Source: Nakaseomyces glabratus
Taxonomy: Eukaryota; Ascomycota; Saccharomycetes; Saccharomycetales; Saccharomycetaceae
Assembly: GCF_010111755.1 (NCBI RefSeq)
Contig: NC_088961.1
Span: forward strand, 744,001 to 808,000
DNA length: 64,000 bases
Direction: 5' to 3'
The notes under the pieces were generated by a model that was not told the DNA's origin, did not search any database, and worked only from the letters and a program-made list of their open reading frames with translations. The translations under genes and the position numbers were made by a program. Shown piece by piece: positions 43,121-52,319 of this stretch; position 1 is the stretch's first letter; the number at the start of each line of letters is the position of its first letter.

Positions 43121-44563
43121 ATGAGTGAACAAAGACCAATAAGAGTTGCTGTTCTTGGTGGGGATTCAACGGGTAAGACCTCCTTTGTCTCTCGATTGAC
43201 GCTAAATATAGTACATGAGGTACATTATCCTACCAGAGATCAAACTAATTGGCTTTTCGACTTTATACCCCATTCACCAGTTTCTAGAGCTATATTAGAT
43301 GCAGAAGCGCACGAAAGATTGGCATTTAGAACACCAGGTAGTCAAGTTTTGGAACCTATATTCTCATCTCCTTCAGTGACCGACCATGTACTTTTATCAC
43401 CGCTCGTCTTCCAAGCGTTCACAGATGAATTTACCCAGGTAAGGAATCAGAATAAAGGACGGACACTTTCTTACATAAGACCTATGGAATCATCAAAAAA
43501 AAAGAAACCACATCTCTATAAATATTCATATAACAATGGTAAAGCAGCAGAAGCAAATGATAAAGGTATTTATCTTCGAGGCCCAACATTTATGGAAAAG
43601 AGTCCCAACAACGAATTACCAGTAAATTATGTTCCTCCAGTCTACAGTCCTATATTGATTGATATAATAGACACACCGGGATTTAAACCAGATATGGTTG
43701 TACCATTTCTGGAAGTATCATTATTTGCAAATTTAGACAAGAATATATTAAGAGGGTTAGCTGATGAACCAAGACAGCCCGTATCTACAACTTCACTGCT
43801 AGTAGCATCTGGTGCTTCTGAACTGAATGGTAAGATAGACGGTTATGTGTTTGTGTATAGTGCGATACCCGAGTTGAGTCATTTAATAAGTCCGCCATCA
43901 TATGATTTTTCAAACACAAATAAAGATGTTGCCAATTTGTCTATCGATAAAACTAAAACAAACGAAAGTATACCATGGTCGAGTTACACCAAAAAGAAGG
44001 ATGGTGGGTTTAGTTTACTTGATGTTATAAGAGACTGCATATTGGATGCTTGGGCTGAGTTTAGAGATTATCAAAGAAGATGGGAAATGGGCCAAGAAGA
44101 CGATGTTTATTCATTGTTCTACACTCTTAAACATATGTGGAAGGCAGAAAAAGATAGATCTACGAAAATACAGGAACTGAGAAGTTACAAAACCACCTTA
44201 AATAGCATAGAAACTGATCCTTCATCACCAGACTCTCCCCCACCGTGCCTAATAGTATGCACACATACTAAAGATAATATGGCGAGCCCATTACTAATAG
44301 AAAAAGGGAGACAACTTGCTACTCAATGGAAATGTGGCTTTGTTGCCTTGGATAACCTGGAAGACTATAATGTCGACGTTGCATTAAGTTTACTAATTAG
44401 AGAAATTGCTGAGAAAGAAAAACTTCAGATAGGGAGAGGGAACAAAATGCATCAAAGTATTGGGAAGGACCATTCACTTCACCCCTCCAAAAGTAACCCT
44501 AACAATACTGAGTCATCTTCATCAGGAGCTGTAAGCATGTTCAAGAAGTTTTTGCGAAATTGA
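43121..44563 (+). CDS. YPR084W: Uncharacterised P-loop GTPase-like protein (YPR084W homologue)
   Basis: No function is established for this family in yeast as far as I know. The 480-residue protein shows GTPase-like motifs: G1 GGDSTGKT at residues 13-20, a DTPG (G3-like) at about 184-187, and THTKDN (G4-like) near 382-386. Between G1 and G3 it is unusually long (about 160 residues against about 40 in Ras), so it is a divergent or decorated G domain. The C-terminus is serine-rich and ends KKFLRN. Identity to YPR084W comes from synteny and length (about 456 in S. cerevisiae). Confidence 0.88.
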   Translation: MSEQRPIRVAVLGGDSTGKTSFVSRLTLNIVHEVHYPTRDQTNWLFDFIPHSPVSRAILDAEAHERLAFRTPGSQVLEPIFSSPSVTDHVLLSPLVFQAFTDEFTQVRNQNKGRTLSYIRPMESSKKKKPHLYKYSYNNGKAAEANDKGIYLRGPTFMEKSPNNELPVNYVPPVYSPILIDIIDTPGFKPDMVVPFLEVSLFANLDKNILRGLADEPRQPVSTTSLLVASGASELNGKIDGYVFVYSAIPELSHLISPPSYDFSNTNKDVANLSIDKTKTNESIPWSSYTKKKDGGFSLLDVIRDCILDAWAEFRDYQRRWEMGQEDDVYSLFYTLKHMWKAEKDRSTKIQELRSYKTTLNSIETDPSSPDSPPPCLIVCTHTKDNMASPLLIEKGRQLATQWKCGFVALDNLEDYNVDVALSLLIREIAEKEKLQIGRGNKMHQSIGKDHSLHPSKSNPNNTESSSSGAVSMFKKFLRN

Positions 44564-44640
44564 GTGCTATAGCATTTTTTATAGAAACATATTATTGAAT
44601 TAGCGACATAATTAATCATAATAATATTATAATGCATACA

Positions 44641-46068
44641 TTATTCTGCTCTATAAAGACCAATTGTTCCATCAGTGTAGCCAATAAAGTACCATTTGGA
44701 TTGTACAAATGCGTTCAGTCTTCGCAGCTTACCGGGAGTAAGTTCCTTATTTTTACACATAAGTTTATCAGGTTCTTTATCTTTAACTTCAAATCCAGTC
44801 ATTGCACCTATTTTTGTATGCTTACTCGATTTTTGGATGCTCTTATCTTGCTGTATATTTCCCACGGGCGACTCATTAACTTCGATCAGACTCCTGCTTT
44901 TAGCAGCTGCAAGAACCGCTTTGTCGCTCTCGATCCTGCCTATATACGTTTTCCCAGACCAATTGCCCGTTATGATATAATCACCAAGTGACAATACGAA
45001 ACCGATATTTTTACACATCATATCTTTAACTGCCGATCCATCAATTTTCAAATTGGTGCTCATCAATAGGCAATTCTTTTTATCAAGTAAGTACTCATCG
45101 CTTTTAAATATGTATGCAGAATTTGGTCCCGCCAAATACTGTTCATCAACGCTAGTTAGTACCAGTTTATTGGTTGTCGAAGAGCAAATAATACCATTCT
45201 TTTTTGGATTAGGTGCCATATCTAGTACGGGGTCAGGATAATGTGCCCTATCTACCAATACAATTTCAATGACATTATCTAACTCGAGGTCATTTACACT
45301 CGATGAGGTTTCTACATTCTCATGTTGTAACAACTTAGAAATTCCTGAAGCACATTCATTGATTGGTTTACCAATGAACCCGCTCACTCTTTTTCGGTAC
45401 AATGGTTTATTTCTATATCTCCTAAATGCAATCACATACCCACTTTCGAATCCACAGTAAACCACTTCATTAACTTTGTAAAACTTCATTATTATGCCTA
45501 AACCATCCATTTTTGGGAGTAAATTATCACCAAACCTGTCCCTCAGCATAGGTAAAAAGTCAATAGCCTTTGAAAACCTTTTCAAAGAATTCAATTCTGG
45601 TGTTTCAAATTCATATATATCAATGAAATGCGCATCCTGAGTATGACAAGTTACCAATTCAAACTTATTATTGCCCAAATATGTCAAGACATAATTTGCA
45701 AAGTTCAATGTATTCACAGGTACCTCAAAAATCTGTTTTAGATCTACCTTATCTCCACCACCAAAATCGGACTGTTTGACAATAGCACCTAGTTTTAACA
45801 GCTCATAGAGGCGCAATTTATGGTCTTTACATAATAAACTCAAGTATTTGCCTTCCAGGAATTGTATGTCAACTACCTGCTCATTGCAAATCTTACTCGT
45901 AAAAATTGGCCGTCTCGTAATCAGATTCCAAATGGTAACTTCACCATCAATATCTCCCGAAAACAGGACTGGTGACGTTATGCCATAATCTGGATCAATA
46001 ACACCTGAACAAAGCGCTGATATGCCAGACTTATGCAAACGAAGAAAATGAGTAGCAGCCCGCTCCAT
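44641..46068 (-). CDS. ASA1: Asa1, WD40 subunit of the ASTRA complex
   Basis: Works with the TTT complex (Tel2, Tti1, Tti2) in stability of PIKK kinases and chromatin. 475 residues (443 in S. cerevisiae). WD40-type blades are visible, the clearest being the first (SGDIDGEVTIWNL, about 38-51) and the last (FIGYTDGTIGLYR near the C-terminus). It overlaps nothing and converges with the YPR084W homologue with only 77 bp between their stop codons, as in S. cerevisiae. Confidence 0.92.
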   Translation of the reverse strand: MERAATHFLRLHKSGISALCSGVIDPDYGITSPVLFSGDIDGEVTIWNLITRRPIFTSKICNEQVVDIQFLEGKYLSLLCKDHKLRLYELLKLGAIVKQSDFGGGDKVDLKQIFEVPVNTLNFANYVLTYLGNNKFELVTCHTQDAHFIDIYEFETPELNSLKRFSKAIDFLPMLRDRFGDNLLPKMDGLGIIMKFYKVNEVVYCGFESGYVIAFRRYRNKPLYRKRVSGFIGKPINECASGISKLLQHENVETSSSVNDLELDNVIEIVLVDRAHYPDPVLDMAPNPKKNGIICSSTTNKLVLTSVDEQYLAGPNSAYIFKSDEYLLDKKNCLLMSTNLKIDGSAVKDMMCKNIGFVLSLGDYIITGNWSGKTYIGRIESDKAVLAAAKSRSLIEVNESPVGNIQQDKSIQKSSKHTKIGAMTGFEVKDKEPDKLMCKNKELTPGKLRRLNAFVQSKWYFIGYTDGTIGLYRAE

Positions 46069-46492
46069 TTACCAGTTCAAATTTTCAGACAAAAGTTAAT
46101 TACTCTTATATACTAGGTACCATTCTAGGAATCCCTCCTTTGATGTAAACTATGTAATCTTTATTATTTGCGATGCCATGCTACTTGTATTTTGTCATCA
46201 CACGTTAGATACGATGCTCACGGCAAATTCAGAATGACAATACTAATAAAAATATATTGAAGGCTAGCTCACCGAGCTTAATGAAAAGATTATCTGCTAC
46301 ATAGTAGTAATACAACAAACTATCTAGCTATGCTAAGATTTATAAATAAAATGGGTATGTTTGAAAATTATGATATAACTTCTTGGATCAGTAGTGACCA
46401 CCTGCTCCAGGCGAAATTCATGCAACAGTATTCAAAATGCAAATACAGGAAATTAAGTGCAACAGCTAAATTCACAGTATGATGTGTGTAGT
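46069..46492. other. Intergenic region
   Basis: 424 bp between the starts of ASA1 and the end of the next minus-strand gene. AT-rich; no gene or clear element. Confidence 0.5.
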
Positions 46493-47569
46493 TCACTTGA
46501 AAACCATACTGCTACGCTTGCTTCTTGAGCCATGCGAATGTAGTCTTGTTGGGACTTCTTGGGCATTTGAATCACTAAATTTGTTATTAACCTTCATTGA
46601 AGGCGTTCTTGTTATACCAGGCAAACTACCTTGTGCAGAAGAAACTCTTGGTGAGTAATTTGCCGAGGGTGAGGCAACCCTTCTCGCTGCAGCTTGAGAG
46701 TTGCTTAACAATGGGTTACTTGGTATCCTCTTATTCCTTGTCTTTCCGTATTGTATTTCATCCAATGCAAAACGTGCATCCAACTCCTTTAATACCGGAT
46801 CATCAATGATGGCTTGCAGTTCATCTGGTAGTTTCGTATCTGTTTTTGAAGCAAATTCTTCACATATTCTTTGCGCCTCTTTGTATAAGAATAGCCATTT
46901 TTCCAAATCAACTTTTGCTGCTGTATCAATCGATGCATTACGAATAGAAGTCCTGGCTGATTCTGCTTTATTTTCAGTTGCCCTTAACTGCGATACCAGC
47001 TCACTATTATTAGCCAAAATTTGTTCCGCTGTACCATCTAGCGCTTTCATATTTTCACCATGTATCAGCAAGGCCTGTGAAAAACGGTCTTCTAAGGACT
47101 TGCATTGAATGTCATTACTGGATTCATATATCTCATGAGATTTCACTAAAGTGTCATACTCTGTTTTTACTTCGGAGATACTTTCACGCAACGATTCCTC
47201 ACTAGTTAAACCCTCATCTTCAAATTTCTGTTTCAAAGAGTGGTTAACTTCTTTTGCTTCACCCAATTTAGTGGTTAATTCCACAATAGCCTCCTTCACT
47301 TCTGTCAGTTTCCTCTCCTTTCTATTGAGCATTAGCGTTACATTATCTCCTTCATGCCGCAAAGACGCAGCACTCTCCTTCAATTTCCTCTCCCGCTGTT
47401 GTACAGTGTCTAGATTACCAAGTAGTTCCTGCAACTTAGTAGTCAGCTCAATGTTAGTTGTCGTCAGCGCATCGACACGGCTATGCAGCAGCTCAATCAA
47501 TTTTGTTGATGACGCCTGATTGCCCTTTTCATCAGTAGAAACAACCCGCACAGCGTTCTCAAGAGACAT
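46493..47569 (-). CDS. SHE3: Coiled-coil protein, probable She3
   Basis: She3 is the adaptor that links mRNA-bound She2 to myosin Myo4 for transport into the bud. This 358-residue protein (425 in S. cerevisiae) has a long coiled coil from about 20 to 240 and a basic, serine-rich, disordered tail with SP and TP sites, which fits She3. In S. cerevisiae nothing lies between ASA1 and SUA7, but SHE3 lies in the sister region on chr II downstream of TEF2, so its presence here is expected from the ancestral order. I cannot confirm the match by sequence memory; another coiled-coil protein is possible. Confidence 0.68.
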   Translation of the reverse strand: MSLENAVRVVSTDEKGNQASSTKLIELLHSRVDALTTTNIELTTKLQELLGNLDTVQQRERKLKESAASLRHEGDNVTLMLNRKERKLTEVKEAIVELTTKLGEAKEVNHSLKQKFEDEGLTSEESLRESISEVKTEYDTLVKSHEIYESSNDIQCKSLEDRFSQALLIHGENMKALDGTAEQILANNSELVSQLRATENKAESARTSIRNASIDTAAKVDLEKWLFLYKEAQRICEEFASKTDTKLPDELQAIIDDPVLKELDARFALDEIQYGKTRNKRIPSNPLLSNSQAAARRVASPSANYSPRVSSAQGSLPGITRTPSMKVNNKFSDSNAQEVPTRLHSHGSRSKRSSMVFK

Positions 47570-48630
47570 CCTTCAAAAAAAACAACTACCTTTTATAAAC
47601 TCTTGCAAATATGAAGATTGTCACACTGGTATATTCAAATGCCCTAGCCCCAATATGCTCTCTGCTAAATAATGTTCTCTTATTTTTGCTATTCCCCTCT
47701 CGAGATAAGCTTCAACATTAAATGGATCGGCCCTCCTGTAATGCTCCGTAGGACTAGTACCAGACACTATCTAAATACCTCCCATCAACCTGTACAATGT
47801 TATTAGGTACATGCCATATGCCGATGACCTCAGGCAGCCCAGGCTTCTCTTCTCATTGCACTGAAGTTGCAACAGTTTCGATGGCCAACTGTCTTGTCTC
47901 GAGAGAGTGAAAAAACATGTGATCATAGAATACGTGATATGTGATGGCTTTCTAGAAAAACCGGGTAACATCTCTTTTTCTTTGAGTTCTATTCCCGGTT
48001 TCCCTTCCTGTAAAACTGCTACAGGCGAAAAAAAAGTATATAAAGGCCGAGGGTTTTCCTAGGTCTTTCTGTCGTCCTGATTTTTTCCATCAGGCTTGGA
48101 CATTTCTCCAGTCTTGTGTGCTGAGGACTCTTGGTGGCAAAACTGGTGTTGGGTGATAGGAGGCATCCTTTATTTCTTTTAAGCGTGCAGAGCTAGTTTT
48201 TCATTTCTTCTGGTAGGATACTAGACGTTTTGACTGTGTAAAAAGGAAGTAATAGTACAAAAAGGTTACTTTTAACTTTTGAAACTGGAGTTAAAAAGTA
48301 AAAAAAAATTGAACTAGATCATTCGAGGTTACATAAGAATAAAAAGAGGAGTATTTTTGTTGTAGAAAAGTGTTCTTATCTGGGGGGAAAACTGAAAAAT
48401 TAGAAACTCTTCAAGAAAAACTTATAAAATAAGCAAGAGAAAGGTTTTAATTTTGATCTTAGCCATAAATTTTTTTTTCTATAAATAAGCAAGACACTTT
48501 TGTTTCTGGTATTTCTTTCTCTGAAATAAAAATACAAACTTGTAAGGAAACAAGGTTGTTTTGGAAATAAAAGAAGATAGATACGCTTTATTTGAGAGGT
48601 ATATTTGAACTCGCTTACAATAGAATAACG
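47570..48630. promoter_or_regulatory. Divergent region between SHE3-like gene and SUA7
   Basis: 1,061 bp. A TATA-type word (TATATAAA) lies at about 48038, nearly 600 bp before the SUA7 start. It is followed by an inverted repeat (CCTGAT, then ATCAGG, near 48076-48095). The last 300 bp are A/T tracts. An unrecognised short RNA or a long 5' leader could explain the distant TATA; no gene can be supported. Confidence 0.5.
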
Positions 48631-49722
48631 ATGTCTGCCCCTGTAACGTCTTTGCGTAGAAGTGTTGGTAGGAAAGGTCCTAATCTGAATATAGTCCTGA
48701 CTTGCCCCGAGTGCAAAGTGTATCCACCCAAGATTGTGGAAAGATTTAGTGAAGGTGATGTCGTCTGTGCTTTATGTGGGCTGGTGCTATCTGACAAGCT
48801 TGTGGATACCAGATCGGAGTGGCGTACTTTCTCTAACGATGATCAAAACGGTGATGATCCAAGTCGTGTTGGTGAAGCTTCTAACCCGCTATTGGACGGT
48901 AATAACCTGTCGACTAAAATTGGTCAAGGTGAAACCACTGACATGAGATTCACTAAAGAGCTTAACCGTGCACAGGGTAAAAATGTTCTGGACAAGAAGG
49001 ACAACGAAATCCAGGCCGCATTTGCTAAGATCACTATGCTTTGCGATGCTTCGGAATTGCCCAAGATCGTGAAGGATTGCGCTAAAGAAGCCTACAAACT
49101 CTGCCACGATGAGAAAGCACTAAAGGGTAAATCCTCGGAAAGTATAATGGCAGCTTCTATTCTACTTGGTTGTAGGCGTGCCGAAGTTGCAAGAACCTTC
49201 AAGGAAATTCAATCCATCATTCATGTCAAGACTAAGGAATTCGGTAAAACTTTGGGTATTATGAAAAATATCCTGAGAGAAAAGAGTGCCGATGGTTTCA
49301 TTAAGATTGACACTGACAATATGAGTGGTGCTCAAAACCTTACATATATCCCCAGATTCTGTTCGCATTTGGGCCTTCCAATGCAAGTTACTACATCCGC
49401 AGAGTACACTGCTAAGAAGTGTAAGGAAATTGAGGAAATTGCTGGTAAATCGCCTATCACTATTGCTGTTGTTTCCATCTATTTGAATATCTTGCTATTC
49501 AAAATACCCGTCTCAGCTGCTAGAGTGGGCCAAATATTGCAAGTTACTGAAGGTACCATCAAATCAGGTTACAAAATTCTATTTGATCATAAGGAGAAAG
49601 TGGTTGATCCTCAGCTAATCGCTAGCGGAGTAGTTTCTTTATCGGATTTACCTAGGGTAGAGAAGGACAGAATTGCAAAAAGCGATAAAAAGAGAGACAC
49701 TCCTACTCCAGGACCTGCCTGA
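48631..49722 (+). CDS. SUA7: Transcription factor TFIIB
   Basis: General factor that places RNA polymerase II at the start site. 363 residues (345 in S. cerevisiae), nearly the same sequence throughout. Zinc ribbon C25-X2-C28 and C46-X2-C49, then the conserved B-reader and linker ([11 protein letters not shown]), then two cyclin folds with [14 protein letters not shown] and GTIKSGYKI. The first ATG (MSAPVTSL) was chosen; an in-frame TTG 13 codons upstream is not used. The C-terminal extension ([11 protein letters not shown]) is longer than in S. cerevisiae. Confidence 0.98.
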   Translation: MSAPVTSLRRSVGRKGPNLNIVLTCPECKVYPPKIVERFSEGDVVCALCGLVLSDKLVDTRSEWRTFSNDDQNGDDPSRVGEASNPLLDGNNLSTKIGQGETTDMRFTKELNRAQGKNVLDKKDNEIQAAFAKITMLCDASELPKIVKDCAKEAYKLCHDEKALKGKSSESIMAASILLGCRRAEVARTFKEIQSIIHVKTKEFGKTLGIMKNILREKSADGFIKIDTDNMSGAQNLTYIPRFCSHLGLPMQVTTSAEYTAKKCKEIEEIAGKSPITIAVVSIYLNILLFKIPVSAARVGQILQVTEGTIKSGYKILFDHKEKVVDPQLIASGVVSLSDLPRVEKDRIAKSDKKRDTPTPGPA

Positions 49723-50366
49723 GATTGCCTATTGCAGTCAAGACCATTGCACTGACTTAACCCAAGACTCAGCTACCAGTTTCATATTAGTGAGACTGTG
49801 ATACCCCACAAACGGTTAAAAGATTACAATGAAAACATCCTATATTGCTATAACGGGAAGGATTCCATGATTACTCACTCAAACATTAACTATTATAGAA
49901 TGATCCAGAGGAACTTGGACGTTGCATTATTTAATCCCCAGCAATGGATGCTTATCACTTATTTAATTCTTAATATGATCTTCAACCTCAAATAGTATAT
50001 ACTTAAACTAATGACACTTAATATTATTTCATTTTTTGACATCCTCATCTGCATGAGGACATGCTAACAGCCTATCACAAAGAATATGGTTACATGCTAT
50101 TTCTAGCAACACAAGTGATATAATACAAATTGTATGCATTATACACTCATAAAAGCTATCGAATGATATGTGATGAAGAGACGTTTATATGTTTTCTAGT
50201 AAGATTTCAAGCTTGTTATTTATTAAATGCACATGATTATTAACTGTATCAACAAAGTTATTTAAAAAATAATGTAACTTGTAAAAAGTGGTTTTCAGAC
50301 AAGAGTAAGTATTCGAATGCTGAATTAAATTATTGTGAATTAGGATATATAGCACATAGTTCATAA
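49723..50366. other. Convergent SUA7-SRP54 intergenic region
   Basis: 644 bp of AT-rich DNA. A perfect small hairpin, CCTCAT-CTGC-ATGAGG, is at 50043-50058. No gene is seen. Confidence 0.5.
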
Positions 50367-51965
50367 CTACATTCCCATACCAAACTGTCTTGCCATGTCT
50401 TGCATTTGGGGATCTTGCATCATTTTCATCATCTCATTCATATCTGGCATACCACCTGGGCCACCCATACCGCCCATACCACCAGCACCGCCAAACATAT
50501 TCATCATATTTTTCATTAAGCCTGGATTTTGTCTTAACTTTTGTTGTGCTTGCTGCATTAGTTGAGGCGTCATTTTTGGCATACCAGGCATGTTTGGCAT
50601 ACCCGTCATATTAGGCATACCCGGCATACCTCCACCTTGCTTACCCATCTTCGCATTCTGAGCCATCCTAGCCATCATTTGTTGTTGCATCAATATCATT
50701 TCAACATCAAAGACCGATGTACCTGAACCTCTTGCTACTCGTACTAACCTACTTGGTTGATCGATAAATATTCTACCGTCAGACTCCAGTTCCTCTTTTG
50801 TCATTGAGTCTAAAACGTAAACCATTTTCTTCATCTTCTGCGATGTTTCCTCTTCACCAACCTGACTCATCATATTACCCATACCTGGGATCATTTGTGC
50901 TATATTAGAAAGTGGACCCATCTTCATAATAGTTTGCATTTGCTTCTTGAAATCCAGTAATGTAAACTTACCCTGTTGTATATTTTCCATTGTAGCTTTT
51001 GTATCTTCCTTATTAGAAACAGTCTTTAATTGTTCGAATAAACCTTCAATATCACCAATACCTAGTAGCTTGGATATAAACGACTTTGGAGAGAATTTTT
51101 CTAAATCATGAATATGTTCACCAGTACCTATAAATGCAATTGGTGTATTTGTGGCTGCGACAGCTGAGATAGCACCACCACCCTTTGCGTGACCATCCAT
51201 TTTTGTTAAGATGATTGCACCAAAGTCGGAAGACTCCTTGAAAGCCTTGGACTGCTGTTCTGCAGCTTGACCGATGGATGCATCTAGCACCATGATTGTT
51301 TGGTTTGGTTTAATAACATTGGATATTTGCACCATTTCGTGGAACAGCTCTTCTTCTTGATGATGTCTACCAGATGTATCAACGATAATGACATCGAACT
51401 TTTCCTTCTTAAACTTGGCAATACCATCACCAGCAACTTTAACAGGATCTGTCTCAGTGTATGAACCATAGAAAGGTATACGAGCCTTGACTGCGTTCTG
51501 CTTCAATTGGTCGAAAGCACCCGCACGAAACGTGTCCGCACACACTAGACCCACTTTGAATCCACGCTTAGAGTAATATACCGCCAACTTAGTACACGAA
51601 GTAGTCTTACCCGAACCTTGCAAACCCACAAACATGATAATATTCGTTGCTTTCTTCTTGGGCTGGAAAACCTTATGATCAGTACAATCAACAAGTCCAC
51701 ACAACTCATCAAACACCGTCTTCTGCACCAGCTTCTTCGTCTGCACATTGTTCATCGACCTGTTAGTGGTCTTATTGTCAAGCAAAACCGACCTAATATT
51801 ATTCCTCACCTTTGACACCAGCATAATGTTCACATCCGCTTCTAATAAAGCAGTCGAAATGCCCTTAAGCATTCCGTCAATGCTGTTCACATAGTCATCC
51901 TCCGTGTTAGACAACGCACTGTTCACAGCGTTGTTAATACGCTTACCCAGGTCAGCTAACACCAT
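50367..51965 (-). CDS. SRP54: Signal recognition particle GTPase subunit
   Basis: Binds signal sequences and docks with the SRP receptor at the ER. 532 residues. N domain, then G domain with GLQGSGKT (114-121), DTSGRHHQ and TKMDGHAKG, then the methionine-rich M domain ending in Met/Gly/Pro repeats ([18 protein letters not shown]). The start [10 protein letters not shown] matches S. cerevisiae; an in-frame TTG upstream is not used. Converges with SUA7 as on chr XVI. Confidence 0.98.
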   Translation of the reverse strand: MVLADLGKRINNAVNSALSNTEDDYVNSIDGMLKGISTALLEADVNIMLVSKVRNNIRSVLLDNKTTNRSMNNVQTKKLVQKTVFDELCGLVDCTDHKVFQPKKKATNIIMFVGLQGSGKTTSCTKLAVYYSKRGFKVGLVCADTFRAGAFDQLKQNAVKARIPFYGSYTETDPVKVAGDGIAKFKKEKFDVIIVDTSGRHHQEEELFHEMVQISNVIKPNQTIMVLDASIGQAAEQQSKAFKESSDFGAIILTKMDGHAKGGGAISAVAATNTPIAFIGTGEHIHDLEKFSPKSFISKLLGIGDIEGLFEQLKTVSNKEDTKATMENIQQGKFTLLDFKKQMQTIMKMGPLSNIAQMIPGMGNMMSQVGEEETSQKMKKMVYVLDSMTKEELESDGRIFIDQPSRLVRVARGSGTSVFDVEMILMQQQMMARMAQNAKMGKQGGGMPGMPNMTGMPNMPGMPKMTPQLMQQAQQKLRQNPGLMKNMMNMFGGAGGMGGMGGPGGMPDMNEMMKMMQDPQMQDMARQFGMGM

Positions 51966-52319
51966 ATTTACTCCTAGATATACAGCTGTTCCTCTGAATG
52001 GCAATTGTAGCAACTAGAAGCTCTTTATAGACTATCTTATCCTTTAATATTTTATAACCTCTTGACATTTTCTGTTGGAAAAGAGAAAAACTTTTCAGAA
52101 GACGGACAATCGTCAGTGAAGAGTTTCCCTGATAAAACAGGAATCCTGAGCAATAAAAGGACAATTCATAGTCACTGAGCTTTGCGTCGATTCCCCAGGG
52201 TATAGCAGTCTATATTGTAATCCAGTGGGTACCTTTAGCAGAGCAATCGAATCGAAAACTTGTCATATAGGCCATTTTTCCTAAGCGAGGCTTCTATAGA
52301 AGGATAATACTGAGAGATT
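51966..52319. promoter_or_regulatory. Divergent SRP54-YPR089W promoter
   Basis: 354 bp, AT-rich, shared by two diverging genes. No distinctive site recognised. Confidence 0.5.
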
